A stretch of 64,000 nt of DNA from Agelas oroides. Its lineage: Eukaryota; Porifera; Demospongiae; Agelasida; Agelasidae. The position numbers were made by a program, and so were the translations under genes. Positions 30,293-43,096 of this stretch are shown piece after piece; the first letter of the stretch is position 1, and the number at the start of each line of letters is the position of its first letter. Under the pieces are notes generated by a model. That model saw only the letters and a list, made by a program, of their open reading frames with translations, was not told the DNA's origin and did no database searches. The stretch lies in contig OX422183.1 in the NCBI GenBank assembly GCA_949130485.1, forward strand, positions 19,251,934-19,315,933. The letters run 5' to 3'.

Positions 30293-33200
30293 CTGGAGAG
30301 AGAATATACACATTTACAGCACAAGTATCCATATACGTATACTTTATTCATGGAACTAGTGAAACTTTTGTACAGAAGAATATTGGACTAGTGTAAACTA
30401 CACCACAAGATGCCCCCAGTGACCTGAAACCTTACTGCTACAGTCTACCAAGTAAGTGGGAACCAAAATTGTACAGCATTGTTACAATCTCATGCATGCA
30501 ATAATGTTTTGAGGTGAAAATCTCATGCAGCATTTATTGCTCACAGTACAACATTTTGTCAGCAACAAAATCCTAGATGAGGCATGGGAATGAGGCTATT
30601 ATTGTTTTTGCCTCATTCTCCTATAGGAAGCAAGCTCAAGCACAGTTGTGACGTTCCTTTGCACACTGTTTGATAGCATTTATGACAATACATACTCCTG
30701 GTACAGAATTCACATAGTTGTAAAAGGAACATCCAACTTCAGACCTTCTGAACCAATCAATACCTGTACACACTGTTATGTAAATGCATGTTACCATGTA
30801 CTACAATATTCAATGGATGATAGACCTTGAACTATTATGGTAGCTTGCAAAATTTTTCAACACTTTGATGACACTCTGTAAATGTTGCCTGAAGAAGAGT
30901 GTCATCAAAACCAGCCTCGTTCCTAGGTTGTGCAAGAATGAGGCTAGATTGAAACATTGCAAATAAAAATTTTTCCAACTACATGATAGTCCAAGATCCA
31001 TCATTAAATCCCTGTACATTAGGCCTGCGCTTATTATGCGGGCATAATTTTAAGAATAATAGGGACTTCCTGTCACCGAGCATAATACAGGAATAATCGG
31101 GAATGCATGGCGGAAACTGGTGAATTCAGCGGGGAGGAGTCGTCACCTGTTGAACTCGTGGAGTCAGATGAAGAGTCTGGAGTGCAGAGTTCAAGCAGTT
31201 CTGCTACCGCAAGCAGCCTTCTGAACCGTTTGCGTTCCCCAAAGTCGTCGGAGCAGTCGCGTACAATATTTAAACCGTTAACTTCCTCTGGACTGTATGT
31301 GTGATGTCATTCGTGTGTCATTGTAAAGTGTCTGTTTTTCTCTATGCATGATGCATGGCTATAATGAGAATAATAGGGTGATGTTGTGGGAATAATTGGA
31401 TAAATTGTTAGGAATTTCCAGAAAGAAAAATAGGTCCGATCTTGAGCATAATAGGCTCAGGCCTACTGTACATGTAACTGCTGCAAAGCAACATAAATCA
31501 ATTACCCTTAGTTTACACTGTCACCAGTAAAATGGATACTCATAGCTCATTGAGCATCCAGTTTAAAGTAGGTGCCATGTGTCTTGGCCATCCATGACTC
31601 ATGTCTGGCTCCTCCTTGAGGGTGAAATGCAGCATTCTAGTCTCATTCCCAGACCCCACCTTCTCACGTGGAGAATCAAGTCAAATTTCTTGGGCTAGCA
31701 CACGCTTTTGCGACAGTGTAACCTAGCAATGCTCAGAACATTTTGCACACACCCGCTCAAAAAATGCTCGGATACCCAAGTAGGGTGGCAAAATTTTACT
31801 GCTGTAAGGGAAGTACCATGTAACGATCTAGCAATCTCATTGTCCCTACCACATTAAATTCGGCACACTGTTTTTCGCCGGGAGGCACATATAGCTGGGT
31901 ACGAGACTAGTAGTGTTCTAGCAACTAGTCTGGGGAAGGTAGTGTTACAGAAATGATTTAGAAACAATCCCCTACCTGACCCTTAGCCCTAGACTTGTTT
32001 CCGAAATAACAAAGTCGTATAAATCTGGTCAAAGAATTGTACGTACATTCCCAGGCATTCCTGGCCCCAGTTTTTGATTGCTTGAAGCCCTGGAAAGGCC
32101 AGGTGAAGTGTACTGCAGGATACAGTGGAACTCCCTATTCCAAACCTAAATTGCAAACTTCACACAACTACGTATTTAGACAAATGTGCATGGTCCCAAA
32201 TTCTTGCCCATATAAACCTTTACAAATAACCCCCTAATTTAGAAAACACCTCAACATTTCATGAAGCAAGCAATTTCCTCAGTCCCTCCAGACCCAAACT
32301 GTATAAAATACACTCAATAATGCAGGCACTTGTCTACGTATCACTTTTGTGAGATTGTCTATCACTGCCACAAGATTCATGACAGGACATTATACTGTCC
32401 TTCCTTTCTTGCAATCATGTAGCAAAGAAAGGGTCTGGGAATGCGGCCTCATTTAGCTCAACTGCCCAAACACGCATTGCCATGCCAACGAAAGTATACT
32501 ACAAGCTCATGCACTATGAATACCTCCATACTCCTGACACACAGCAGTGTTCACAATGGTGTCCACGATAAAGGAGTTTCTGTCAGCAATTGACACCACT
32601 TACTCAGTACCGGACCTTTCCAAGTGGAGGTTTAACGGGTGCTTACTATGTTATATAGTACATGTATCAGCATCCACAAAACTATGTAATGACAATTTTG
32701 TGTTTTCCTGAAAGTCAGTAGAGTTCTTATGCTCAATATGTTGACTAATACAGCTGTGAAGTTTCAGCTTAATGATCAATGTCACAACAGCACTAATAGA
32801 GCTAGAAGATGCCATTCTTTGCGTGTTTATATATAGGATCTACTACGTGGACTGGAGATTGATTGTTTGTCCACTAGTGGGAAGCCTAACATCAACAAAA
32901 CACATCTGGCTTCTACCACAACAATGCAAATATTTACATTGGCAACCACTGAAGAATGCTAGTGCAAATTGAGCTGCTGTGTTGAGACCTAGAGAGCTGT
33001 ATACTAGGATTACAGTTCTGAAAAACAATGACTGTGCATGCTACCCGTCAACAAAGCGTGGGAGATACTCTTTCAAAAGTTTCAGAGACCAGACGTTCTG
33101 TGCAGGTTTAATGACTGAGTACGCGGTTGAAGAGCTTGTCAATAGAGCCACGATATGAGACTGACAAACCTGTTTCAGTGCTAGCAAGGAAACAGCATGT

Positions 33201-34052
33201 CTCATGCAGCCAGACCTGAGCGTACACTATTGAATAGTTCGATGAAGAAGATGGTTCTTTGTTATTAATTTGAATCGGAAAAACTCTTTGCTACCTGTCA
33301 ATAAGTTTGACAAACAAATTTTGACAAATGGGAGCTACATAGCTAGCAAACTTTGGTCTAGCTACCAGATATATAAAGGTATGTATATATGCAGACTACT
33401 TCTGGTTCCTGTGGCAAGCAATAATTGACATTCTTGCATGATAGGCTCTACCACAAGTAGTACTAGAATACATAGCTTGGTCAGTTGCTTCATTAATTTG
33501 TCACCTTTTTGTACATCACAGATATCTCTCACTGAGCTTGCTTCTGGTGTGGCTTTCCCAGACTATTAGTCACAGCTTTATTGGTAGGGTTATTTCAATA
33601 ACAAATTTATCCTCCATCACACATTAGCAAGTCTTATGCACTATTTTAGAAGTACATGTTCCTGTGCCCATACCTACTGGTTGTGCTCAATTTCGTGCAG
33701 GCATAAGGTACGCCTCTGGCATGATGCAAGTGGCTGTGTTTACTTACAACGGTGCTTAGGACAAGTTTCACATAACCTTACACAATGATGAATGGCAATT
33801 AGACACGGTAATGGTCTGTCACATAGCACAAAATCTCACCTGGGCATAGCACAAATACTGCAACTGATAACCACTGTGAGAGGTAAATAACCTGTGAAGG
33901 AGTATGATACATAATGTTCAAAAATTTTATCCTCGTTTCCACCTTTAGTTCACTAGTCTCATTCCCAGACCCTCCTGAAAAGTGGAAAGAAGGTCTGGCA
34001 TTCTTAGTGACACTTCTTGTCACATGTGGCGGGGACTACTGCATAGAGTATA
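30293..34052. other. Upstream/intronic region; one hAT element, no exon found
   Basis: It should contain the first exon of the receptor (signal peptide, phase-1 exit), but no convincing candidate was found by eye. Besides the hAT-type element at 31020-31465, solitary ends of the AGCCTCGTTCCC family occur near 30915, 31637 and 33955. Confidence 0.45.
31020..31465. mobile_element. Non-autonomous hAT-type transposon with 8-bp target duplication
   Basis: Ends TAGGCCTGCGC and its inverted counterpart TCAGGCCTA, flanked by the perfect 8-bp direct repeat CTGTACAT (31012-31019 and 31466-31473). Eight-base duplications and TAGGC-type ends are hAT hallmarks. The plus strand from 31107 has an acidic Ser-rich frame ending in SLLNRLRSPKSSEQSRT, which resembles the N-terminal start of hAT transposases. 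The catalytic part is absent. Confidence 0.8.
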
Positions 34053-34560
34053 CAGGCCCGTAGGCAAGGGGGGTTCGAGGAGGTTCGCTTAACGGTACAT
34101 TTTAAGTATCCTACCATTTGAAAGCAGTCTAATAGTCTCGATGCTATTGAGAATTGCTGCTGTTCAAACGAGTCTGGTTGCAGCTATGCGATTTTGTTCA
34201 TGGAGGAGCAGCACGGAGCGAGTGGGTAAGCTATTTATGCCGCTGCGATGAAAGGATGCGCGTAAATACATGTGTAAATCGCTAGTTCAGGCGCTTGAGA
34301 GTTGTCCTTCAAGTGATGTTACCCCACCTGCTGTTCTGCCAACCTTAGTATGTACCTTCTCTCGTGGAAATTCAAAGGCTTAGCAAATGCATATGTGGAC
34401 AGCCAAAACTTGGATGCAGTACTCCACGAGCCATGTAGCTACTACGGCTCTGCTTCTGTCCAAAATGGCCTCAGAAGCACTCTCAGAGCATCTGATTTCC
34501 AAACATTTCCTGGGGGAGCATGCCTATGCCCCCCTTCTAAAAATCCTGGCTACGGGCCTG
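34053..34560. mobile_element. 508-bp TIR element with 5-bp target duplication
   Basis: Starts CAGGCCCGTAGGCAAGGGGG and ends CTGGCTACGGGCCTG, flanked by GTATA on both sides (34048-34052 and 34561-34565). It shares internal sequence (AGCCAAAACTTGGATGCAGT, GCTACTACGGCTCTG) in inverted orientation with 53448-54086. No transposase. Confidence 0.75.
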
Positions 34561-34568
34561 GTATATCA

Positions 34569-35233
34569 AAGTCACAAAAAAGTTTTCCAAATGAAAACAA
34601 GCGCATGTAGGGATGGAACCCTCAAAAACCAGCCAAACAAGATGGGAACGACACCACAATATATTCACACCATCCCTACATCTTGTGCCATTTTGCCAAC
34701 TATGTTTTGTGTTTGTTGGTTGTGTGCATAGGAGGGTTGTGGGGAGGGTATTGCTGGGTGTGTAGTGCATGTTGATGTGCATAGAGGAGTGTTTTTTGTG
34801 GGTGGATGCAATGTAGTTGCTACTGAACATGGCAGGTATAGTCTGTCTTGTATGCAGAAATCTTGAGCAGTGATGGGTCTGTATGGTATGTTGGGAGTTT
34901 AAGTTATGTTGTAAAATTTTGTTGCTGCTGAATGTGGCAGATATGGATTGTCTTTTATGTGGAAGGCTGTGGAGTGAGCAGTGCTGAGTACTGTGTGCAT
35001 TTAGTAGCCTCGTTCCCAGGCCCCTTCCAAAAATTCGGTCTGGGCCTGGGGACAAGGCTATTCATTTAGTGGGTGTGTAAAGAGTTTTTTGCTGTGTATA
35101 GTTGGCAAAATGGCACAAGATGTAGGGATGGGTGTGAATATGTTGTGGTGTCGTTCCCATCTTGTTTGGCTGGTTTTTGAGGGTTCCATCCCTACATGCG
35201 CTTGTTTTCATTTGGAAAACTTTTTTGCGACTT
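34569..35233. mobile_element. 665-bp element with about 140-bp inverted arms
   Basis: The arms 34569-34706 and 35098-35233 are inverted copies over about 140 bp (for example ATGTAGGGATGGAACCCTCA and its complement). The central part holds degenerate internal repeats around TGCTACTGAACATGGCAG / TGCTGCTGAATGTGGCAG, and a nested 56-bp mini-element at 35005. It abuts the element at 34053-34560. Confidence 0.8.
35005..35060. mobile_element. 56-bp miniature element, AGCCTCGTTCCC family
   Basis: Only the two inverted ends remain: TAGCCTCGTTCCCAGGC and GCCTGGGGACAAGGCTA. They are flanked by TGCATTTAG and TTCATTTAG, 8 of 9 identical, as expected for a 9-bp target duplication. Confidence 0.75.
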
Positions 35234-37052
35234 GTTCCCTGCTGTTTTGTTTCTTATAAATAGTAAGAGAGAAGAGAGGCAGGCAAGGGGAAGATGCATG
35301 GTCTGTAAAGTATGAAAGCATAGAACTGTGTTGTTCACAAAGAACAAAGAATCACTATAAATTCAAATGCTTCCAAGTGAAATTGTAAATTCATCTACGG
35401 GGTTAAGAAGCCCAAGCAAAGCCTCATAAAACCCAAGTGTAAAGCACATGAGTTTTATGAGGCTTTGCACATACCGTAGGCTTATAAATCCCATAGATCC
35501 CAATGCTGTGGTGTCAAACCGATAGATACTCACTATAAAACTTGCTGTAATGGTGTCTTACGACTCAATACTACTGTGGGGACGAAGTCTGCAGAGAATT
35601 TTATGGTGAACCCAATAATAGTCCACATGAAGCGAGCAGGAGCTGAACAACTGCCAGTTTCTGTGGCCGCCTCCTTTAGTGTGGAAGTTTTTGAATGAAG
35701 CCACCATTGACTCGGTGCTACTAGCTGCAATAGAGTAGTTCGAGGACCAAACTACCAATAGGCTGCTAATTGCTGCGTTGGAGGAATATGAAGACTCGGG
35801 CACAACACAAAAGGAGGATGTTAAGAAGACACCAGCGAAAATGCTACCGTCAACTCTATAAACATTGTTTGTGTGCTATAATGCATTTTTGTTGTAAATG
35901 ACTATAACAAGCAAATTTGAAAGTTGAAATAAAGAATAACAGTGGCTATGTTCTAAGCCATATAATGCACCTAGATACAAAGTACATGATGGTTAAAAAA
36001 GTAGCTAGCAACTTAACACTAGTACCAGGTAGCGTTTTAACCATCAAGTATACCTCGTATCTAGGTGGGTTATATGACTAGCAACTGACTAGATTACAAA
36101 ATGACTTCAGCTATGGTCTAAATGGAAGTAGAAACTGCTGCACTTGCAAACTACGTGTGCTTAGTGTGGGAGTCCTCACATTATGACACATACACTTTCA
36201 TTTACAGCAGCTCTAGCAATACATACCTTATTATACTTCTCCTGGAAACATGCACATCCCCTCTCTATGTTTTGTGTTATACTATATACCTGACTTGGGC
36301 TGTTGCCGTCCACAGTTCATCTTTCACAGTAAGCTAGATCTAAACATGTGCTCAGTTGAGCTTCCGGGGGGCATACTTGCTATGAATAATCTTATTCTAG
36401 CAAAATGGCGTATAGCACTAAGCATTAACATCGCGTATCAGAGTGCGTGAGAATCACTGAAGAATAGTTCGAGTTCTACGATAATAATAAGTAGTGAGTG
36501 CAATACCCAGTGATTTATGCTGTTGTTTTGCGTTTGAATTGTTGTAATAACTTCAACCGTTATCGTGCTAGCCTGCCTTACAGTGAGAGAAGAAGAAAGT
36601 CAGAAGATAGACGATTTGCCCGTGTTAGCGACTTATCCGTCTGCTACTTCAGCGATGCTCTCCAGCGAAGGTAACAGTCCCGTTGCTCATGGAAGCACTC
36701 GATACTGCCCAATCTGGCTCATGGAGGCCTTTGACTAATCTAACGTACAAATTTCGAGCATGTCATTTGTGCACTTTTAATGTGGCCACCATTTTTTTCG
36801 GGGTCATCCCTACATATGGAGTACTACCATATGCCAAGATAGGGTAATCGCATTTCACATCAGGCATTTTAGCTTTCTGACAGCTTAGACTGTTACGTAC
36901 ATGATATGGTCTCTTGAAACAGCCAATAACAAGCTGCAAGGCAAGTTTTATGTACAATTTGGCTGAAAATATGGTTATGTCATGCCCATAAATTACACAT
37001 TCAAAATTGGAAAGTCGTTCAGAACATCAGACCCTTTTTTCGGGTTATTCTT

Positions 37053-37396
37053 CATGTACCGTTCCTTACAATACGTCATCTTTACATCATGTAATGTTGT
37101 TGTCCTTACGTGTAATATTGTATTGTAACATTGGTTGGTGGGTTAAAGAGTGCAGTGCACCGCAGTCGTCAAGCAGTGGCTCGTAGTTGAATGGTTAGGG
37201 CTTAGTGTTACAGTTTGGGTTAGGGCTAGGGCCAGGGAATGGGGGTCTTCCGTTCTTCTTTTTTCTCTGTGTGTTAAAATGTGACAAACACCTTTGTCTT
37301 GTTCCCCTGGCACATTAACAGTACTGTAATGTTCACGATGTAAGAACAACAACAATACATGACATAAAAATGATGTATTGTAAGGAACGGTACATG
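37053..37396. mobile_element. 344-bp MITE with 57-bp TIRs
   Basis: The left end CATGTACCGTTCCTTACAAT is the exact inverse of the right end ATTGTAAGGAACGGTACATG, and pairing extends to about 57 bp (through AATGTTGTTGTCCTTAC). The interior contains a short GGGTTAGGGCTAGGG stretch. No coding capacity. Confidence 0.8.
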
Positions 37397-38225
37397 GAGA
37401 TGTGCCCTTATTCACACATGCAAGTGGGTCTGGGCCTGAGACTATAGTAATTGTGTCCATGGTATTTCAAACATTAATGGGACCTGAGGTAAAGCACCTG
37501 TTACCTAGACAACACATAAGAATGCTGCTTGTTTCTTTCTGCTACAGTGATGCTGCCAAGGATATGAGTTGCATACTGAGTTCTCTGGGGAGTGGTCTAG
37601 CAGATTAGTTTTAGTGTAAAACAGTCCCTCCCCAGGTACGTAGGTAGCACAGAAGCAGTCTTAAAGCAAGGTTGTAGTTTATGGATTGTGGATTGTGCTC
37701 TAGGGCGGTACCTATGTAGCTATATTTAGACATCTAGTTGGCATCAATTAGCACTGCATATATTATATGTCTGACCATATTCCACACCCACAGTGAAGAA
37801 CCACTGGTGGTTTAATTTGACTTTACTTGCATAATTTACCTCTCTATATACAACCCCATTTTCGCCTAATGGCCTCATCAACGCATCATATTTACTGGGA
37901 GTTAGCACTGGAAACTTGAGCAGAAGGTGCTTCCAACCATTCTATGCAGATTTGTGACTCCACAGACTTCTAGCGTTCAGCAGCAGCATTCTCACTAGGC
38001 CTTTTTTACAGTGGTACACACCACTTGGTTTGTCAGGTGCACCACTTCCTGAAAACACCACTTCAATGGCAATCATCATACTCATAATACGATAACACCA
38101 TTTTAAACTAATTACCACTTCACCTAAGCCATACAAAGGGGCAATCTTACCTTCTGGCCACCTGGTTTACCAGGAGAACACCATTCAATAGGTCCTATAT
38201 ACATACCAACAAACTCAGGTAGTTT

Positions 38226-38284
38226 ATAGCCTAGTTCCCTAGCTTTCTTTTCCCAGTTTGGGGAGAGAGCCTGAGAATGAGGCA
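38226..38284. mobile_element. 59-bp miniature element, AGCCTCGTTCCC family
   Basis: ATAGCCTAGTTCCCTAGC at the left and AGCCTGAGAATGAGGCA at the right, flanked by AGGTAGTTT and AGGTGGTTT (8 of 9 identical). Confidence 0.6.
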
Positions 38285-39395
38285 AGGTGGTTTGTAAGTT
38301 TACTTGATGGAAGAATGTCATCAGCTAGTTTAAAGCTGTGAGTTAATTATTGAATCAAGAAGTTTACTGCTTTTTGTGTTAGTATAGCTGATGCTTTAGG
38401 GAACTATTTAGGGTACATCACTAATAACTTGAAGGCTTGGCTACATAACAACTTGTGAGCAACAAATGGACATGCCTTTGTTACAACTAAACCACCAGAT
38501 GTTCTTCATTGGGTTGGGGGGCTGAGGGTTGTAGACAGCAAACTACAGTTACAATTAATACCCAATTAACCTTTGACCTCACCTCTCTGGTGTACTGTTC
38601 ACATGTGTTTTGTAGTAAGTGTAAACCACACACCAAGATGCTCACAGGGCCTACAATTTAGTGCTACAGATTTACCTCAGCTAGAATACTTCTGAGTTCA
38701 GTGCTAGAGATTCACTAGCTCCTGGTGCTACTTAGCTACAAAGCTTTATCAGTACTACTGATGGTACTTTTGACACTGCTCTGGAAGGCTCAGAATATAT
38801 CACTAGAGGTGCTGGTAAGTCAGCTAGCTGAGAGGCATAGCTTCCTCATTCCCAGCCCACTCTCCAGCTTTCTGTTGTTTGCAATACCGCAAGTGACAGA
38901 AATCTGCCCAGTAGGAACAAGGGAATGAGGCAAGCCACCAGTTTCCTTGTTCTGCAACTTTTTCCCACACAGCACAATACATATTCATCACATCCCTCCT
39001 TTGGTCGTCCCCATAAGCAGTCTGTATATGGGTACTACCCAAATAAGTTTGCAATGAACAACCGTGGCGTTGTTAACTATTTCAAAGTCAACCCAAGATG
39101 GCTAACTGGGGTCTGGAAATAATAGGCAGTAACTTTTAACCCTGGCCCAAACCCTGCACTATTGTTTTTTAGTAAAAAGAGCTAACAATATAAACCAGAT
39201 AGCCGCCCTAATAATTTTAAGCCGGCGCTGGTAAGCTATACTTCTTCCGCTCCAACCCTATAATCCTCTACACACAAACTAAACTTAAGACATACTCACT
39301 GGAGACAGGGGCAGCACGCCCGTCCTTACGATTGTCAGTTAGCTAACTTACATTCATGCTGACTTGGAATCTTTCTCCACGTCCTAAGTTGTTCA

Positions 39396-42109
39396 CCAGA
39401 GGAGGTTGGACACGCTTACGGACGTGCACGGAACTCCGTGTCACGTATGGTTAGTAAACATTGCAAGATCAGCGTGGCGACGCGACGGCTCTCGAAGTGC
39501 GTTTTTGTACCTGTCCTGTCGCGGGAACTAGAACCTGTAGGAGCATCATACTCGGTTCGCGGATAGTTGAGATGGGACCCTACTGCTCCTGTGTATCTGT
39601 GGCGCTGGGGAGTCAAAACTTTGCAGCAAGAGTGAGTTAAACCCGGAGCGTGATTAACATGACCGCGAGGACGGTACTTTGAGCAGTTGTAGCTCCATAA
39701 CGCAACGGGCTATGAAGCTCGGACTTGCGTTGGATGAAAGTAGAAAGACGGCTGATTCCAGTGATGTGTATTTGTGGGGGTGACACCCCCATTGGTTTTG
39801 GAGCTACAGAGCTTTGAAAGTTGACAAGATTTGGGAAGTGTGAAAATAGGCTACAATTTAGGAGCTCATATCTTCCGGTCAGATTATGCCATTGTGACAG
39901 AACTTGCACCAAAATGAAGCTCTTTCCATGTACTTTGTGATGATCTCCACATTGTTGGTGACACCCCATACAGATTTGGAGTAATCCAACTTTGAAGTTG
40001 ACTATAATTGTGAAAGACGTAAATCTGGGTAAAATTCAATCACCCGTATCTCCTCAACAGAGAAGACAGTGGTGATGGGACTCGCACCAAAATGATGCAT
40101 ATTCTGTGTACTTTCTGATGATGTCCATACTGTTGGTGACATCCCATACAAATTTGGAGCTATACGGCTTTGAAGTCAATTATGTTTGTGCAATATCAAA
40201 ATATGGGTAAAATTCAATCACCTGCGTCTCCTCAGCAAAGAAGACAGTGGTGATGGGACTCTCACCAAAATGAAGGACATTCTGTATACCTTCTGATGAT
40301 ATTCAGATTTTCTGTGACATATCATAGAAATTTGAAGCCATCTTGCTCAGAAGTCATGTGAAATTTTTCTGATAAAAATAAACATCTCTGAGGACAGTGA
40401 CGGAACTTACACAAAAGATGCACATTCTATGTACTTTCTGATGATACCTACTCATAGTGATGTCCCATTTATTTTTGGACCTTTGTTTTTGAAAGTATTA
40501 TCTACTCAAGTATAGCCAACAATGTGAAAGTGATAATATAATTATACTTTCTGATATTGATGATTCCACTTCGATGGCGACACTCTATTAATAGCCTCTC
40601 CTTCTCTACATCAAACGTTTAGTCATTTCCAAATGGAGAAGGCCTGTGGTAATATGCTGGAGGCAGGGAAGGCCTATGAATGAGGTCATTTCATTACAGC
40701 ATGGTTTGATTGCAGTAGGTTTACACATAATGCATTCTGGTGAATATCACATAGAAATTCATAGATTAGGTTAAGTTCATGCATATGCATACACTGTCCT
40801 CAATGATATTGGTAGTCTCACTCTATACCCTATGGCTAAGATATTGGCAGTTCAAAGTTTCACAGGCATAGTTGACTTCTTAGCCATTTGGTGTGAGTAC
40901 CATCACTTCTGTCTCTTTTTTAGAAGATATACGCTGTCAGGTGGTTAAATTTTGCCCATATTCGGATATTGTACTAACATGGTTGACCTCAAAGCTCTAA
41001 ACCTGCATGGGGTATCACCAACAATGTTGATATTATCAGAAAGTACACAGAATATGCATCATTTTGGTGTGAGTCCCATCACCACTGTCTTCTCTGTTGA
41101 GGAGATACGGGTGATTGAATTTTATCCAGATTTACGTCTTTCACAATTATAGTCAACTTCAAAGTTGGATTACTCCAAATCTGTATGGGGTGTCACCAAC
41201 AATGTGGAGATCATCACAAAGTACATGGAAAGGGCTTCATTTTGGAGCAAGTTCTGTCACAATAGCATAATCTGACCGGAAGATATGGGCTCCTATTTAC
41301 CACATATTTTGATATTGCACAAACATAGTTGACTTCAAAACCGTATAGCTCCAAATTTGTATGGGATGTCACCAACAGTATGGACATCATCAGAAAGTAC
41401 ACAGAATATGCATCATTTTGGTGCAAATCCCATCACCACTGTCTTCTCTGTTGAGGAGATACGGGTGATTGAATTTTACCCAGATTTACGTCTTTCACAA
41501 TTATAGTCAACTTCAAAGTTGGATTACTCCAAATCTGTATGGGGTGTCACCAACAGTGTGGAGATCATCACAAAGTACATGGAAAGGGCTTCATTTTGGT
41601 GTAAGTTCTGTCACAATAGCATAATCTGACCGGAAGATATGAACTCCTAAATTGTAGCCTATTTTCACATTTCCCAAATCTTGTCAACTTTCAAAGCTCT
41701 GTAGCTCCAAAACCAATGGAGGTGCCACCCCCACAAATACACATCACTGGAATCAGCCGTCTTTCTACTTTCATCCAACGCAAGTCCGAGCTTCATAGCC
41801 CGTTGCGTTATGGAGCTACAGCTGCTCAAAGTACCGTCCTCGCGGTCATGTTAATCACGCTCCGGGTTTAACTCACTCTTGCTGCAAAGTTTTGACTCCC
41901 CAGCGCCACAGATACACAGGAGCAGTAGGGTCCCATCTCAACTATCCGCGAACCGAGTATGATGCTCCTACAGGTTCTAGTTCCCGCGACAGGACAGGTA
42001 CAAAAACGCACTTCGAGAGCCGTCGCCACACGCTGATCTTGCAATGCTTACTAACCATACGTGACACGGAGTTCCGTGCACGTCCGTAAGCGTGTCCAAC
42101 CTCCTCTGG
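39396..42109. mobile_element. 2.7-kb element with long inverted arms and internal repeats
   Basis: The outer arms are inverted near-identical copies. Starting at CCAGAGGAGGTTGGACACGC (39396) and ending at the complement (42109), they match for at least 600 bp apart from a small indel near 39478. Inside each arm are tandem units of about 180 bp built around GGTGACACCCCATACA and TTGGAGTAATCC, which remain recognisable in inverted orientation through the centre. The mirrored short open frames in the outer arms are identical because of the palindrome and show no domain. Most likely a large foldback transposon. Confidence 0.8.
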
Positions 42110-42130
42110 TTGTTCACCACCTATGCCGTT

Positions 42131-42180
42131 GTCTCTCGTGGCCACACCCCGTTCCGCAAGAGGGTGTGGCCACGCGAGAC
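42131..42180. repeat. 50-bp hairpin
   Basis: GTCTCTCGTGGCCACACCC pairs with GGGTGTGGCCACGCGAGAC (one mismatch) around an 11-12-base loop. A related hairpin (GTGGCCAGAC / GTCTGGCCAC) is at 54791-54838. Confidence 0.75.
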
Positions 42181-42201
42181 TGACACCATATGCGTAAGCC
42201 T

Positions 42202-42348
42202 GTCTCCGTTCTCTTCCATTTGACCTCACTAAAGATTGGCAATGGAGCTGCATGTGAATGTAACTGTAAGCTGGACACTGAGTGGTGGAGACAGTGCTGA
42301 TTTCTACCTTATCAGCATTACCACCAAATTTTATGGGGTCTGGGGAGC
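42202..42348 (+). pseudogene. Relic of the first FN3 exon
   Basis: TGGACACTGAGTGGTGGAGA and its surroundings match the FN3 exon at 54409-54711 over about 125 bp, with scattered substitutions and small indels upstream of 42250. After ACCACCAA the homology breaks, and the next piece (ATGGGGTCTGGGGAGC, 42333-42348) is the inverse of the sequence expected there. The rest of the exon and the donor are missing. It is a dead third copy of the ectodomain cassette. Confidence 0.8.
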
Positions 42349-43096
42349 ATAATTCAACAGAGGATGTGCTGCAGTGCAGCAAGCCAGTAGCAAAGTGTGC
42401 ACTTCAGTGTCAAAGTGGCTTGTAGCTCATTACAGCTGTACATGCTGGATCAATAATCTGCTACCAGAAACTTGTAGCTAGTAGATGTATAGCTTATTAA
42501 CAGTGTATGTATATATCTTAGCTTGTATAGCTACAAGGCTCCCAAGCTGCAAGTCGAGATTACGTTTGTGTTGTCACTGAAGTGTCAACACAACTACAAA
42601 ATTCCATTGAAGTGTTTACCCCCATACACCCACTATTGATTAGTTGTCAACCATGGTGCCTATATAGACTAGGAGAGAAAGGCTAAAATACTTGGCAAAC
42701 ATGGCACTTTTATGACTTTTACTACACTATAAATTTTTTTCCACTTGGGTTGTAACACATGTACTATGAAGCAGCAAAGCCATGAGTAGTATATGCAAAA
42801 ATAGTTAGCATACCATTGCTAGCTACTATCCCTGTCCTCTTTACTGACTAATGATCAAGCTCATAGACTCTCCACAAGTCTCAATAATGAGGGAAGAAAA
42901 ACTTGTCACCATGGTGATGACTACTAAATCCTTATGATTGACATCAAGTTACAGGTTGTGTTACGATTGTAATGTGAACATGGCAAAATGTGCTGCAATC
43001 TGCAACCAGTTTCACCAGCTGGAGTCCATTTAGCTGGCTCTCAGTAGATCAAGAAAACAACGGAAGTGTTGCATGCATGATCCACACAGCTTTATT

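Larger units (their letters stand above)
35234..39395. other. Gene-free stretch with small MITEs
   Basis: 4.2 kb. Besides the elements at 37053 and 38226 and a family-type end near 38840-38936, no domain, exon or RNA gene was recognised. Confidence 0.45.

Noticed and set aside
34537-35055. 172-codon minus-strand open frame
   Set aside because: It lies across the arms and centre of an inverted-repeat element with internal repeats; no domain.
39416-42089. Two nearly identical 65-residue frames near 39.5 kb (minus) and 42.0 kb (plus)
   Set aside because: They lie in the mirrored arms of the inverted-arm element and have no domain; identity reflects the palindrome.
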